This document shows, in pieces, positions 38,690 through 49,900 of a DNA stretch of 64,000 nucleotides; within the stretch, counting starts at the first letter, position 1, and each line of letters begins with the position of its first letter. The notes below the pieces were generated by a model that saw nothing but the letters and a program-made list of their open reading frames with translations, ran no database searches and was not told where the DNA came from. The stretch covers positions 124,001-188,000 of the forward strand of contig KV918837.1 of the NCBI GenBank assembly GCA_002049455.2. The letters run 5' to 3'. This stretch comes from Porphyra umbilicalis. Its lineage: Eukaryota; Rhodophyta; Bangiophyceae; Bangiales; Bangiaceae. Position numbers and translations under genes: made by a program.

Positions 38690-40674
38690 ACGAGTTTGCT
38701 CTTTCTGTTCCTTGATGCGTTTGGCATGTATCCTCGGTACTCCCCTGGCTTGTTTCTGTTAGCAAATGTCCTTTTTCTGCATCGCACTTGTGTTGCCACT
38801 TGTCCCTTACATCTTGACGTAGTGCCATGCCTTGTGGGCCACTGCGATCGCGGCCACTTGAGCTGGATGCGCGGAGTTGGCGTACTACACGTCGCACGCC
38901 GGCCGGCAATCAAGCCCATATCTGATGCGTGATTGCGATTTGTATTGTGATTTGAAGGTGTGATTAGTGTTCGAGTTCTCATGGGATGGAATTCACATGT
39001 ACGAAAGAGGCCCATATCTGATTTCTCAATAGTACGTCGGTATTCGTGGACCGTAGTCCATGTGGAGAGCCGCGAGCTTCTTGGGAGAAGATGCGTCTGG
39101 CAGCAGACGCAAGGGGGCCCCGGCACTCTCCAGCGTGACGGTCGTCACCACATGTTCTCAGAACGGGTGACGCCAGCGCGGTAATCGTCTGGTGTCGGCA
39201 GCCGCCGTCACCGGCGGCGGGGCCGCGTCCACGGCTGGCACCTTCCTGTTCCGGCTCTTCGGACGAGCAGGCGGTTGGCGGCGCGCAGGAAGGCGATGTT
39301 GCGTGAGGCAGGAAGGCGGCGGAGGCGGCATGGAGGGGCGTGGGGGTGGTAGGATGAAACGGCGGTGCCTCGACGCGCATGGCCATCCCAACGCTGGTGC
39401 TGTCGGGCACAGGGAAGGTTCCCGCGCACATTTTGGCGCCGTGTCGTCATGGCATGCTGCTTTACGCTCCGCCTCCCCTACGATTGCCCCTCGCTCCAAG
39501 ATCGGCTGTCGACTGGCAGTAGGGCGACTTTTGGCGGCTCCGACGTCGCCGCCGTTGTGTGGCCACCGCAATCACGGCGCCGCGCCGGCCGCGTCAGAGT
39601 GGGGAAATACGAGACATCTCGGAAGGCCTGCCAGTGGGCGGTGGCTGTCGTCGGTCGCTCCGTGGCAGCCGCGACGGTCCCGCATTTATGCCCAATGAGC
39701 AGCACGCACGTTATACACGCGGCTGTCGCCCACGGCACGCGCCGGCCGATTGCTGTCCGCGCACGACGGAGCGGGTAGTGGGGGATGATAGGGTGGCGGG
39801 CGGCGTGGCCGCCGCCGTCGCTTGTCAGGTATGTCTCTGCGCACGGCTGTGATCGGTGCTTCTATTGAACTGGAACGCAGATCGTTTTCTCTATTCACCC
39901 ATGCTCGCAAGCACGCGAGCAACAGCATGTGGGAGCCAGCTCCGCGACGACTGACACCGCCCACCAACACGCTGGCGGAGGTGGCGGTGCTCACGCCTTC
40001 TCTACTGCGGGCACGACCGCCCCCCCCGCCATGCAAGCGACATCAGCGTCACCCCCGCTAAACGAAGCACCACCGCCCCACGCCATACTCGAGGGCGAAT
40101 GCGACGAGGGCAAAAGACTTCGAGGATCGCGTGGCTCGTGGCCGATATCGGCAGGCACGCTGGGGTTGTGTCGCCACAACCGCTCGTACGTTTCGAAGTC
40201 GCAACCACGCCGAGAAGCACACTCCGACGAGCACAATCGACCCCTTCTGCGAACGCATGTTGTCTTGGCAGAAGGGTTTGCTGGCCGAGCGCATTTAATT
40301 CAAGTCACCACCTCATTCCTTGACATCAACCCCGATCGTCGCTTAGCCTTCACGCTGTTAGGGCAGTCGTCCGAGATTAGCGAGCATCTCGATACGTACG
40401 AGTGTACGATCATCTGCGATCGATGTGCGATCATCAGCTTTCGCCTCGATTTGCCGTCAGGGCCTTGATAAGCATCGCAGCGATCGGCCAGATTGCTCGG
40501 TTCCAGGCACCCCCTCTGGGAAGCACGTTCCAGAGGCTGTAATGCGATTTGGGTTTCCCAGACAGCTCTATCCCCAAGTTAAGGCTGCTCTTCTGGGTCT
40601 GAGCATTACATGACAAGGATGAAAAGACAAGCTGCAACGTGCTAAAATGTGAGTGGTCAATACGAAATTCCCCT
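38690..40674. other. Intergenic, no firm gene
   Basis: Downstream of the helicase. GC-rich frames at 39158-39780 overlap on both strands and look incidental. A plus-strand frame at 39929-40468 (PPLNEAPPPHAILEGECDEG) resembles the linkers of nearby proteins and could be an exon, weakly. CCCATATCTGAT occurs twice (about 38916 and 39009). Confidence 0.4.
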
Positions 40675-40740
40675 CTCACAGGGGTCGTAGAGGCCGAAAC
40701 AGGGGACGTCCCCTGTTTCGGCCTCTACGACCCCTGTGAG
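40675..40740. repeat. Perfect 66-bp palindrome
   Basis: Arms of 33 bp (40675-40707 and 40708-40740) are exact reverse complements with no spacer, centred on GGGGAC/GTCCCC. Each arm contains GGGGTCGTAGAGGCCGA. Just outside, CCCCTCTCACAG (about 40672) and its inverse CTGTGAGAGGGG (about 40780) form an outer pair. It looks like a minimal fold-back or MITE-like element. Confidence 0.95.
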
Positions 40741-42031
40741 GGGGGTGACACCCGTCTCAATTTCGGCCTGAGAAGGCTCTGTGAGAGGGGTGCCTGACGA
40801 TCCAGGAAGACCCGTGGGCGGTGACTTGATCCGACGGAACATGTCTTGCCCGCGCGTTGCTGCGCCCGTCGTCCGCAGCCGATTTTGTATGCGCCCGGGT
40901 GATCGCTGTGCCGTTGCCGTCTTCCAGTGTTGGGGCTCAATATGGCGAAGGAAAACAAAGACCGGACGTACGCTTTGTCGTACGGTAGTTGCACGGGTCA
41001 GTGTAGGGTCAGTGCAGGGGGGGGGGCGTGGGGGGGAGGGGGGACGCGCGTACGTCCGAAACACACGGCGGGAAACAACGCTCATCCTCCCCCCCTATCC
41101 GCAAATATGCTCTTTTGGGCACCCCTGTGTCCTCCCCGCGGATACTCTTTCGTTCTTTTTCTCTTTTGCGAATACAGGGCAACCATAGCAAACATTGTCG
41201 TCGCGTTCCGAGGCGCAGTGTGGGCATACTACTGCATCAAGACTGCCCCGCATCTTCATATGCAATGATGGTCGGGGGGGTGTGCCAGCGTTATGTAATG
41301 CTTCCAGCAGGTCCCCGTGCATTCGTCTAGGCAAGCGGGGAAAGAAGAGACAGAATCTGCAGTCCTTTTTTTTTTTGGGAACCACTTCCCGAGGGACACA
41401 GGCCATCTGTATGTAGATGTTGCTCCCTCGGCTACCTGTTTGCTGGTCAAAGAGCGTGCTCAGGAGTCGACGGTTCGTGCACAAGGGTGCACAGCGCAAG
41501 AAAATGAGCCACAGAGCGCTCGGAGAGCATTACCACAGTTGGAGTTGTGGATGTCTTGTCCTTGTGTGGTGTGCATCTCGTCCGTGCCTGTCGGAAGCAG
41601 GTCTGATGCCACTTCGGTGCATGTCAATTTTCGTGAAAGGAGCTTGAAACAAGAACACCAGTAACGTCCCCTCGGGGCCAATGAGAGCGGATGACCTCGT
41701 CCACGTTGTAATCTTCAAGAAACTTTGGATGTAGAATCTGACACTCCCCCTTGTGACCAATGAGCAGTCGTATTTGAGGGAGGAGCCAATCCAGGGCTGC
41801 AGTTCGCTTGAAAACCCAGAAGAGCAGGAACACTGGGTCTTAACTAGGCGTGCCCCCCCCCGCTGGTCTAGATGAAAAAAAAAAAACACACCCCACCCTG
41901 TCCAACCGCCAGCGCCCACCACCACCAGAGCGTCCATGACAGCGGGAAAAACGACACCGCCGAGGCGGTGCACTACCAGGATTGTTCCTTGCAAGCGACG
42001 CACACCGCGCGCAGCACAATGGGCTGGACGA
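40741..42031. other. Intergenic, no gene seen
   Basis: Unique sequence with G-rich stretches (about 41015-41045) and T/A homopolymers (about 41368-41377; 41875-41886). The 3' flank of the minus-strand cysteine-rich gene is at its right end. Confidence 0.5.
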
Positions 42032-43509
42032 CTACGCCTTGACACAATACCCCCGACGCCGCTGGCAGTCATTGGTGCACACTGTGCGCTCACACGTCTT
42101 CGGATCCAGCTCACACGACGACGCCGTGCACTCCTCGAGGCGGCACTTGCGGCCGGCGCCACAAGGGCCCGTGCCCTTCCCACACACCTGGTAGGGCGGG
42201 CACGATGGTGTGGGCGCAGGATCATTGACACAGAAGCCCGCGTCCGACAAACAGTCGGCCGTGCAGACGGTAGGGGCGCACGTGTCCGGATCCACCGAGC
42301 ACACCGACGACGTGCACGAGCTACGCTCGCAGCGCCGGCCGACGCCGCACGGCGGGCGGCCGTCCCCACACACCTGGTAGGGCGGGAACGACGGCGTGGG
42401 CGCAGGATCATTGACACAGAAGCCCGCGTCCGACAAACAGTCGGCCGTGCAGGCGGTAGGGGCGCATGTCTTGGGATCCAACAGGCACACAGACGACGTG
42501 CACGAGCTACGCTCGCAGCGGCTGCCGACGCCACACGGCGGCCGGTCGTCGCCGCACACCTGGTAGGGCGCGCACGACGGCGAGGGCGTCGGATCATTGA
42601 CACAGAAGCCCGCGTCCGGCAAACAGTCGGCCGTGCAGGCGGTAGGGGCGCACGTCTTGGGATCCAACAAGCACACCGACGACGTGCACGAGCTACGCTC
42701 GCAGCGCCGGCCAACGCCACACGGCGGGCGGTCGTCGCCGCACACCTGGTAGGGCGGGCACGACGGCGAGGGCGGCGGATCATTGACGCACACGCCCGCG
42801 TCCCGCAAGCAGTCGGCGGTGCAAACGGTCAGGGCACAAGTCTTGGGGTCCACCGCGCACGAAGACGACGTGCACGCGCTGCGCTCACAGCGGCGGCCGA
42901 CGCCACACGGCGGGCGGTCGTCCCCACACACCTGGTAGGGCGGGCACGACGGCGTGGGCGTCGGATCATTGACGCACACGCCCGCGTCCCGCAAGCAGTC
43001 GGCGGTGCAAACGGTCAGGGCACACGTTTTGGGGTCCACCGCGCACGAGGACGACGTGCACGAGCTACGCTCGCAGCGCCGGCCGACGCCGCACGGCGGG
43101 CGGTCGTCCCCACACACCTGGTAGGGCGGGCACGACGGAGGCGGCGTCGGGGTGCCCGTCGGCGACGGTGCCAGCACGCACGTGCCGAGGCCCATGCGAC
43201 AGTCCTCCGTGCACGTGGTCGGCGCGCACGTGGTCGGGTCGAGGTCGCAGGAGCTCGCCGTGCACCCGCAGCGGAGGGCGCACTCGCGTCGGGCGCCCTG
43301 CCACGGCGGGCAGTCCGTGGCGGTGCGACAGACGGTGTAGGGCGGGCACGGGGGGGTGGGCCGCCCGCCGTGGGGGGGGACGCCACCCGCGCGGCGACGG
43401 CGCCGTCGGGGGGCACCGTGGCGGCCGTGACGGCGGCGGCGGCCACGGCGGCGGTGAGGGCGAGCACCGCCGCCGCGGGGCGGCGGGCGGCGCGGACGGC
43501 CGACCCCAT
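42032..43509 (-). CDS. Secreted cysteine-rich repeat protein (one frame break)
   Basis: ATG at 43509 opens a signal-peptide-like start: MGSAVRAARRPAAAVLALTA followed by an Ala/Val hydrophobic run and VPPDGAVAARVASPP. The frame then changes by one base in a run of eight G/C at 43372-43379. It continues CPPYTVCRTATDCPPWQG and runs to the stop at 42032. Seven repeats of about 58 residues follow, each with up to eight cysteines, in the pattern CPPYQVC...PPCG.G..CE...C(T/A)SS.C..DP.TC..T.CT.DC...G.C; repeats are separated by Pro/Thr hinges. The sixth repeat has Phe for the first Cys (SFPPYQVC), leaving one cysteine unpaired. Expected role: extracellular or cell-wall protein stabilised by disulphides, with no known ligand. 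There is no GT...AG pair at the break, so it is an indel, either real or an assembly error. Confidence 0.7.
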
Positions 43510-43761
43510 TTTGGCAACGCCGGGCGCGGCGGGGGAGGGAGGGGGGGTGGGAGGACGACGCGCCTCAACGGCGGCGTCGCAAGCGTCCGCGGGAGGCAAG
43601 GAGCAGACAGGAAGCAGGGCGATCACACCAGTGGCGGGGAGAGGGAGGGGGGGTGGGCGTTGCACCCCAGTGGCGGCGTCGACGCGGTCAACCAGAGGCG
43701 CGGGGCAGGCGGCACGCAAGGGGCCAACCTCAACTCTGGCGCTTGGCGGGGAGGGGCCCCA

Positions 43762-43864
43762 GTCGTTTGCTTTTGCTTCTTGCCGCCGCGTCGGACCCCG
43801 GGGTCCGACGGGCTCCGACGGGCCCCTGGGTCCGACGCGGCGGCAAGAAGCAAAAGCAAACGAC
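43762..43864. repeat. Hairpin with perfect 37-bp arms
   Basis: Arms 43762-43798 and 43828-43864 are exact reverse complements (GTCGTTTGCTTTTGCTTCTT at the outer end, GCGTCGGACCC at the inner end) around a 29-bp spacer of GGTCCGACGGG-type repeats. Probably a fold-back element. Confidence 0.95.
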
Positions 43865-44049
43865 AGTTTCCCTCGGCACCGGTCCGTCGTTGATGGCCGG
43901 CCCGGGGCCCAACGAGAAGGCCCTTCTGTCCCGGCGCCCCCGGCTCCTACGTAGGAGTACGCGCGCACCGGGTCCATTCAAGGGCCGACATCCTCACGCG
44001 CCCCGGAATCTCCCACCAGGCAACTGTCAAGAGATTGTGGATGAACGCT

Positions 44050-44301
44050 CCTGGCCAGGTGCGCCAGGTGGTGTGATCGTGGACCAACGCACCTGGGCGC
44101 CCAGGTGCGATCGTCCACGATCTCGACGCCCGGGCGCACAGTATTTACAATGGGGTTGGGAAGAGCGCCACTAAACTTTTGGAGTGGCTGGTGGACCACG
44201 AGACCACGTGGTCCCCCAGCCGGAATCCCGCACAGCCGATTCCATCCATGCAGCCTTTTGATGTTCTTGTGGATCCACAAGCCTGTTCCATGGAACAGGC
44301 T
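44050..44301. repeat. Cluster of perfect palindromes
   Basis: Within 250 bp: CCTGGCCAGG (44050-44059); a 22-bp perfect palindrome at 44088-44109 centred on GGGCGCCC, extended imperfectly to about 26-bp arms; GACCACGTGGTC (44202-44213); CTTGTGGATCCACAAG (44266-44281); and a 22-bp palindrome at 44280-44301 (GCCTGTTCCATGGAACAGGC core), overlapping the previous one. Chance would not give so many. Confidence 0.9.
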
Positions 44302-44741
44302 GAGAACGTTCTGGGTCAAAGACTACGTTTTTCCGAGTGTGAGCACCGCTTTGGAACCTGCTGCGTGTCGCGTCGCGCGAGAAAGACGGCGGGCCGGGCG
44401 GCGGTGCGATCGCCCCGCCGCCCGGGCCGCCGTCTTTCGGCGGGGCGATCGCCCCGCCGCCACCCGGCCCGCCGTCTTTCTCGTGCTGCCGCCGCCGCCG
44501 CCGCCCCCCGCCGCCCCCCGCCGTGGCTTGTGCCACGCGTCGTGGCCGCGGCGCGCACCCCCCGTGGCCGCGGCGTCCCCCCGCCCCCTCCCCGCCATGG
44601 CGTCGGCAGGCGGGGCGCGCCCCCCCCGCCCCGCCACACCGCCGCCGCCTCGACGGTGCGCGGCGGGGCGCACGCGGGCGACCCCGCGGGGGGCCCCTCG
44701 TGCCTTTGCCCCCCCGCGGCGCCCCTGACCGACGGCGCGCC

Positions 44742-44813
44742 ATGCAGGCGGTTGCCGCCGAGCGGGCCCTGTGGTACACGGCGCTTCTCATCTGGCCACC
44801 TCCGCGTGCCGTC

Positions 44814-44850
<37 letters not shown>

Positions 44851-45039
44851 ACCGCCGTCGACGGGGGGCCGCTGCTGGTGCACACCCCAACCGCCAAAGC
44901 GGCGGGGTGTGGGGCCACGCGACGCTCGCCGCGGCGGTCGCGGCGGTGGACGCGGGGGGGGGGTGGCGCCGTCTGCCGACGGGCGGGTGGTGCTTGCAAG
45001 CGGCTGCTTTGGGGGGCGCGGCGTGTGCTCCCGTCGCGG

Positions 45040-45083
<44 letters not shown>

Positions 45084-46845
45084 CGTGGCGGGGGGCACGC
45101 TCGACTCTCCGGCAACGCCCGTGACGCGCCTCGACGCGGCGGCGGCGCCCGCCGTGGCGGTGGTGGCGGCGGTGCGCCTCCCCGCCGGCGTGTCCGTCGT
45201 GGATGCGGCGCGGAGCACCGACGACGCGGTCGTGGTCGTTGCCGACGCTGCGGCGGTGGCGGGGGGCGCGCCAGGCATGGCCGCATTGGCGAGCCTGCCG
45301 CTGTGGCGGGGGATCATTTGGACGGCGGTGGCGGGTGCGCCGCACCTGCCGGGGGGGGGGGGGGGGGGAGGGGATTGGGAGTCGACCGTTGTTCCCGCTT
45401 CTTTGTGCCGGCGGTGGGCATCCCGAAAGAGCCGATGACGGTGTGCTTGGAGGGCGCTGCTGGCGGGGGGGGGGGGGGTCGGTTGCGGGGGGGAGGAGCC
45501 GCTGCTGCGTCTTGAAGAGGGGCCCCTACGGCCCGTCGGGGCCGAGGTGCGGCCGCTTCCGCAGTGCGCATTGCTTGTGTGTACGGACGCCCGCCGGTGT
45601 GTGTGGTTTTTTTGCCGTGCTCCCGCCGTGCCGCGCCTCTGCGGCATGCGCGTGTGCCGCTCCATGCGCGTGCTTGACCCGTCCACTCGTCCCCCCCCGC
45701 GCATCTGCGTGCGCTCCCTCGACGCGGCTCGCGCGGCGCACGGGGCGGCGCCCGCTGCGCGCTCGGCCCCGCCTGCGCGTCGCGCACGGGCAAGGCAGAG
45801 CTCCACGCGGTGCCGCTGTCGCGCCGCGGCGGCATGGCCAAGGTGTCGGTGCGGGGGGGCGGGCGGGTCGGCGTGGGTGGTCGTGCCCGCGCCTCTGTGG
45901 GGGGGACGCTCGACCGGTGAGAGGCGCCGGCGTGACGGGGCGGGGGGGGGGGGGGGGGGGGGGGGGGGTTGCACCGCAAACGACCAACGCTTGGCGGCGG
46001 ACGCGCCGTTATTTGTCGAGGCCGGGCGCGCCCCCAGCGGAAGGCGGGGTCGGAGGCCCGCCTCGGGGTGTCCAGACAGTCGGCGTCGACTCGACGTCGG
46101 TCGGTCGGGCGCTCCCACCGCGGGGCGGCCGGTGACTCTGTCACCGCCGCCGTCGCATCCGCCGTCGCGGCCCGTGTGGGGGTCTTGTCGGCCGTCTGGC
46201 AGGCGTTGCGCTTTGGCTACCGCCCGTCGGCGCTCCCTGTCGGTTACATCCCCCCTCGTGCCGACGTTTTGTTTTCCGCGTTTTTTTTGTGGTGGACGTG
46301 TGGCCGGGACGCGGGCGCCTGGGCGACGGCCGGTGGCGTCTCCGCAGCGGGTGCGGCCGGGTGCGGCGGGTGCAGTCGCGTGTCGCCCGTCGGCCATTCC
46401 GGCGTGCCCCGCACACGGCGGCTGCGGAGACGGCGCCCACGAGTGGGGGGGGGCGACGCGCGCGCACATGTGCCCGCCTGTGGGGTGCGTCGTGCCTGCC
46501 AGTGTCGTCGACCACGAGCGAGGTGGGCGGTGCTGTCACCTCGCTTGTCTTTTTTTGGGGGGGGTGGGGTGTTGCGGGGAACACGTGCGGCGGCTGATGG
46601 GGGTGGGTGCCTTTGGAGTGTCGGGGGCGGTTGGGTGTTGGCGGCGGCGCTGGCGGCTGTGGGGGGCGGTCGGACTCGCGGGGGGAGAGGCGGGCGGGGT
46701 GGGTGAGGGACCATCGTCGCTCGCGTCGCCGCGGTCGGGCGCGGTGGCCAACGTCGCGTTTGGGGCATGGTGCATTGGCGGTGCGCGCGGTGCGGTCGAG
46801 CGCCGTTTTTTTTTTGTTTTTTTTCTCTTGGTGTTTTTCTCTTGA
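44742..46845 (+). pseudogene. G-rich unknown gene with several frame changes
   Basis: A start at 44742 (MQAVAAERALWYTALLIWPP) leads into polyalanine coded by GCG repeats. Protein-like stretches then follow in changing frames: VRLPAGVSVVDAARS with LASLPLWRGIIWTAVAGAPH, CSRFFVPAVGIPKEPMTVCL, PQCALLVCTDARRCVWFF, SVTAAVASAVAARVGVLSAV with FSAFFLWWTC, and VANVAFGAWCIGGARGAVE. The switches fall at or near long G runs (18 G at 45351-45368; 27 G at 45942-45968). I read one gene, possibly membrane-bound, that is either decayed or mis-assembled at homopolymers. Function unknown. The minus-strand frame 44316-46469 is Arg/Pro-rich antisense. Confidence 0.35.
45942..45968 (+). repeat. Run of 27 G
   Basis: The longest homopolymer in the window, preceded by GGGGC. 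Likely quadruplex-forming, length-unstable and error-prone in sequencing. Confidence 0.9.
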
Positions 46846-46919
46846 TGTTTCTCCCTTGACTCAACGCAGATGTTCACGGTCCTGTACAGTACTGTACCCG
46901 TGCGCCTCACTCAACCCCC

Positions 46920-49900
46920 TCAATCGAGCTCCTCAATCACCTCGGCGTCCCCCGCCCGGCGCCTGATCCGCCGCGTGGCGGTCAGGCGCGCGGCCTGCCG
47001 CGGCCCGAGCGACGGCACGCTCGCCACGACCCGCGCGACGAGCGCGGCGGCGCGGTGGCTCATGCCGACCGTGTCGGCGCCCGCGTGCAGCAGCGCAATC
47101 ACCACCACCCGCCACCCCTCGAGGAGGTCGCGGTCCGCGGCGCTGACGCTCGCGCGGTCCGCCGCGCCGCGGCCGCGGCGCAGCGCGTGGCCAATGGCGA
47201 CGGCGCGGAGGGGGATGTCGGGGCGCGAGTCGGGAAACAGGGCCGCCGCCGCCCGCCGCCGCTCCAGCAGGTCGACCAGCCACTTGAGTGCGGCGGCCAG
47301 CGGCGTCTGGTGGACGCCGTTGGGGGTGCGCGCGTCGGCGCCGCGGTGGAGGAGGGCCACCACCCCCTGCCGGTAGGCGCGGCGGCTGGCCACGTGTAGC
47401 ACCCGGTCGCCCGCGTCCTTGTCAGCGGCGTGGAGGAACGGGGCCACCTTGGGGTGGTCCAGCAGACCGAGGCGCTTGTGCCGCACCGCCTCGAGGGCGG
47501 GCGTGCTCGTCGCCCCGGGCGGGTGCTCGGCGGGCAGGAGGTCCAAGATGGGCTCGTGGCCGAGCGTCACCGCCATGCACAGCGGCGTGACGCCGAGGAG
47601 GATCGGGGTCGTGGGACTGGCGCCGTGGGCGAGGAGTGCGGCGACCATGGAGGTGTTGCCCCGGCTTGTGGCACAGTGCAATGGGGTCCACCCGTCTTGG
47701 TCGGTGGCGTGCACGTCAGCATCTGCCTCGAGCAACACTTTCACGACATTTGAGTAGCGGTTCCACGCTACCAAGTGCAACGCAGTCCTGCTGTCAAAGG
47801 CTTTGGCGTGCACATCGGCGCCCGCCGTCAGCATCGCCTGCACCGACTCGGCGCACCCGCTCCACAACGCAGAGTGCAGCGCAGTGCGGCCATCATTGGC
47901 CTTCGCGTGCACGTCAGCGCCGGCCGTCAGCAACGCCTGCACCGCCTCGGCGTGCCCGCTCCCCCCTGCGTGGTGGAGCGAGGTCCTACCGTCTTTGGCC
48001 GTGGCGTGCACGTCGGCGCCGGCCGTCAGCAACGCCTGCACCGCCTCGGCGCGCCCGCTCCACCCTGCGTAGTGGAGCGCGGTCATACCGACTTTGGCCG
48101 TGGCGTGCACGTCGGCGCCGGCCGTCAGCAACGCCTGCATCGCCTCGGCGTGCCCGATCCACCCTGCGTGGTGGAGCGCGGTCCTGCCGTCTTTGGCCGT
48201 GGCGTGCACGTCAGCGCCGGCCGTCAGCACCGCCTGGACAGCCTCGGGGTGCCCGCTGCACCCTGCGTAGTGGAGCGCGGTCCTGCCGTCCTTGGCCGTG
48301 GCGTGCACGTCAGCGCCGGCCGTCAGCAACGCCTGCACCGCCCCGGCGCGCCCTCTCCGCCCTGCGTAGTGGAGCGCAGTCCTGCCGTCCTTGGCCGTGG
48401 CGTGCACGTCGGCGCCGGCCTTCAGCAACGCCTGCACCGCCTCGGCGTGCCCGCTCCACCCTGCATAGTGGAGCGCGGTCCTGCCGTCCTTGGCCGTGGC
48501 GTGGACGCCGACGCCGGCCGTCAGCAACGCCTGCACCGCCTCGGCGCGCCCTCTCCACCCTGCGTAGTGGAGCGAGGTCCTACCGTCTTTGGCCGTGGCG
48601 TGCACGTCGGCGCCGGCCGTCAGCAACGCCTGCACCGCCCCGGCGCGCCTGCTCCACACTGCGTAGTAGAGCGCGGTCCTGCCGTCCTTGGCCGTGGCGT
48701 GCACGTCGGCGCCGGCCTTCAGCAACGCCTGCACCGCCTCGGCGTGCCCGCTCCACCCTGCGTGGTGGAGCGCGGTCCTACCGTCTTTGGCCGTGGCGTT
48801 CACGTCAGCGCCGGCCGTCAGCACCGCCTGCACAGCCTCGGCGTGCCCGCTGCACCCTGCGTAGTGGAGCGAGGTCCTACCATCTTTGGCCGTGGCATGC
48901 ACGTCAGCGCCGGCCGTCAGCACCGCCTGCACCGCCCCGGCGCGCCCGCTCCACCCTGCGTAGTGGAGCGCGGTCGTGCCGTCCTTGGCCGTGGCGTGCA
49001 CGTCGGCGCCGGCCGTCAGCAACGCCTGCATCGCCTCGGCGTGCCCGATCCACCCTGCGTGGTGGAGCGCGGTCCTGCCGTCTTTGGCCGTGGCGTGCAC
49101 GTCAGCGCCGGCCGTCAGCACCGCCTGGACAGCCTCGGGGTGCCCGCTGCACCCTGCGTAGTGGAGCGCGGTCCTGCCGTCCTTGGCCGTGGCGTGCACG
49201 TCAGCGCCGGCCGTCAGCAACGCCTGCACCGCCTCGGCGCGCCCTCTCCGCCCTGCGTAGTGGAGCGCGGTCGTGCCGTCCTTGGCCGTGGCGTGCACGT
49301 CGGCGCCTGCCGTCAGCACCGCCTGCACCACCTCGGCGTGCCCGCTGCACCCTGCGTAGTGGAGCGCGGTCCTACCGTTCTTGGCCGTGGCGTTCACGTC
49401 AGCGCCGGCCGTCAGCACCGCCTGCACCACCTCGGCGTGCCCGCTGCACCCTGCGTAGTGGAGCGCGGTCATGCCGTCCTCGGCCGTCGCGTGCACGTCG
49501 GCGCCTGCCGTCAGCACCGCCTGCACCACCTCGGCATGTCCGCTGCGGCCGGCATAGTGCAGCGCGGTTCTGCCGTCATTGGCTTTGACGTGTACATCGA
49601 CGCCCGCCGCCATAAGCGCCTGTACGGCATTAGAACGGCCGTTCCTTCTCTCCACGTGCATTGCTGGCGTGCAGTCGTCGTCACGGGCTTCGAGATTGGT
49701 GATTGCCGGGGAATGGACGTCCAGGATATTGGCGCTCCCAAAGACACTGGCGTGATGCAGTGCCGTTTTGCCATCAGCGTCCGTGGCAAGCACGTCCGCA
49801 CCGGCTTGCACTAGCACCTCCACTGTCCGAGCGTTTCGGCTCCACGCCGCGTGGTGCAGCGCGGTCGCACCATTGTCGGCGGCGCCGTGCACGTGCGCGC

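Larger units (their letters stand above)
43510..44741. other. Upstream region with perfect palindromes
   Basis: No credible gene. It contains the 103-bp hairpin (43762-43864) and the palindrome cluster (44050-44301), each listed separately. Confidence 0.5.

Noticed and set aside
41530..42783. Minus-strand frame of 417 codons, Arg/Cys-rich
   Set aside because: Out-of-frame shadow of the cysteine-rich repeat gene.
47636..49814. Plus-strand frames of 650 and 679 codons
   Set aside because: They are the antisense of the ankyrin repeats; the 99-bp period keeps any frame open.
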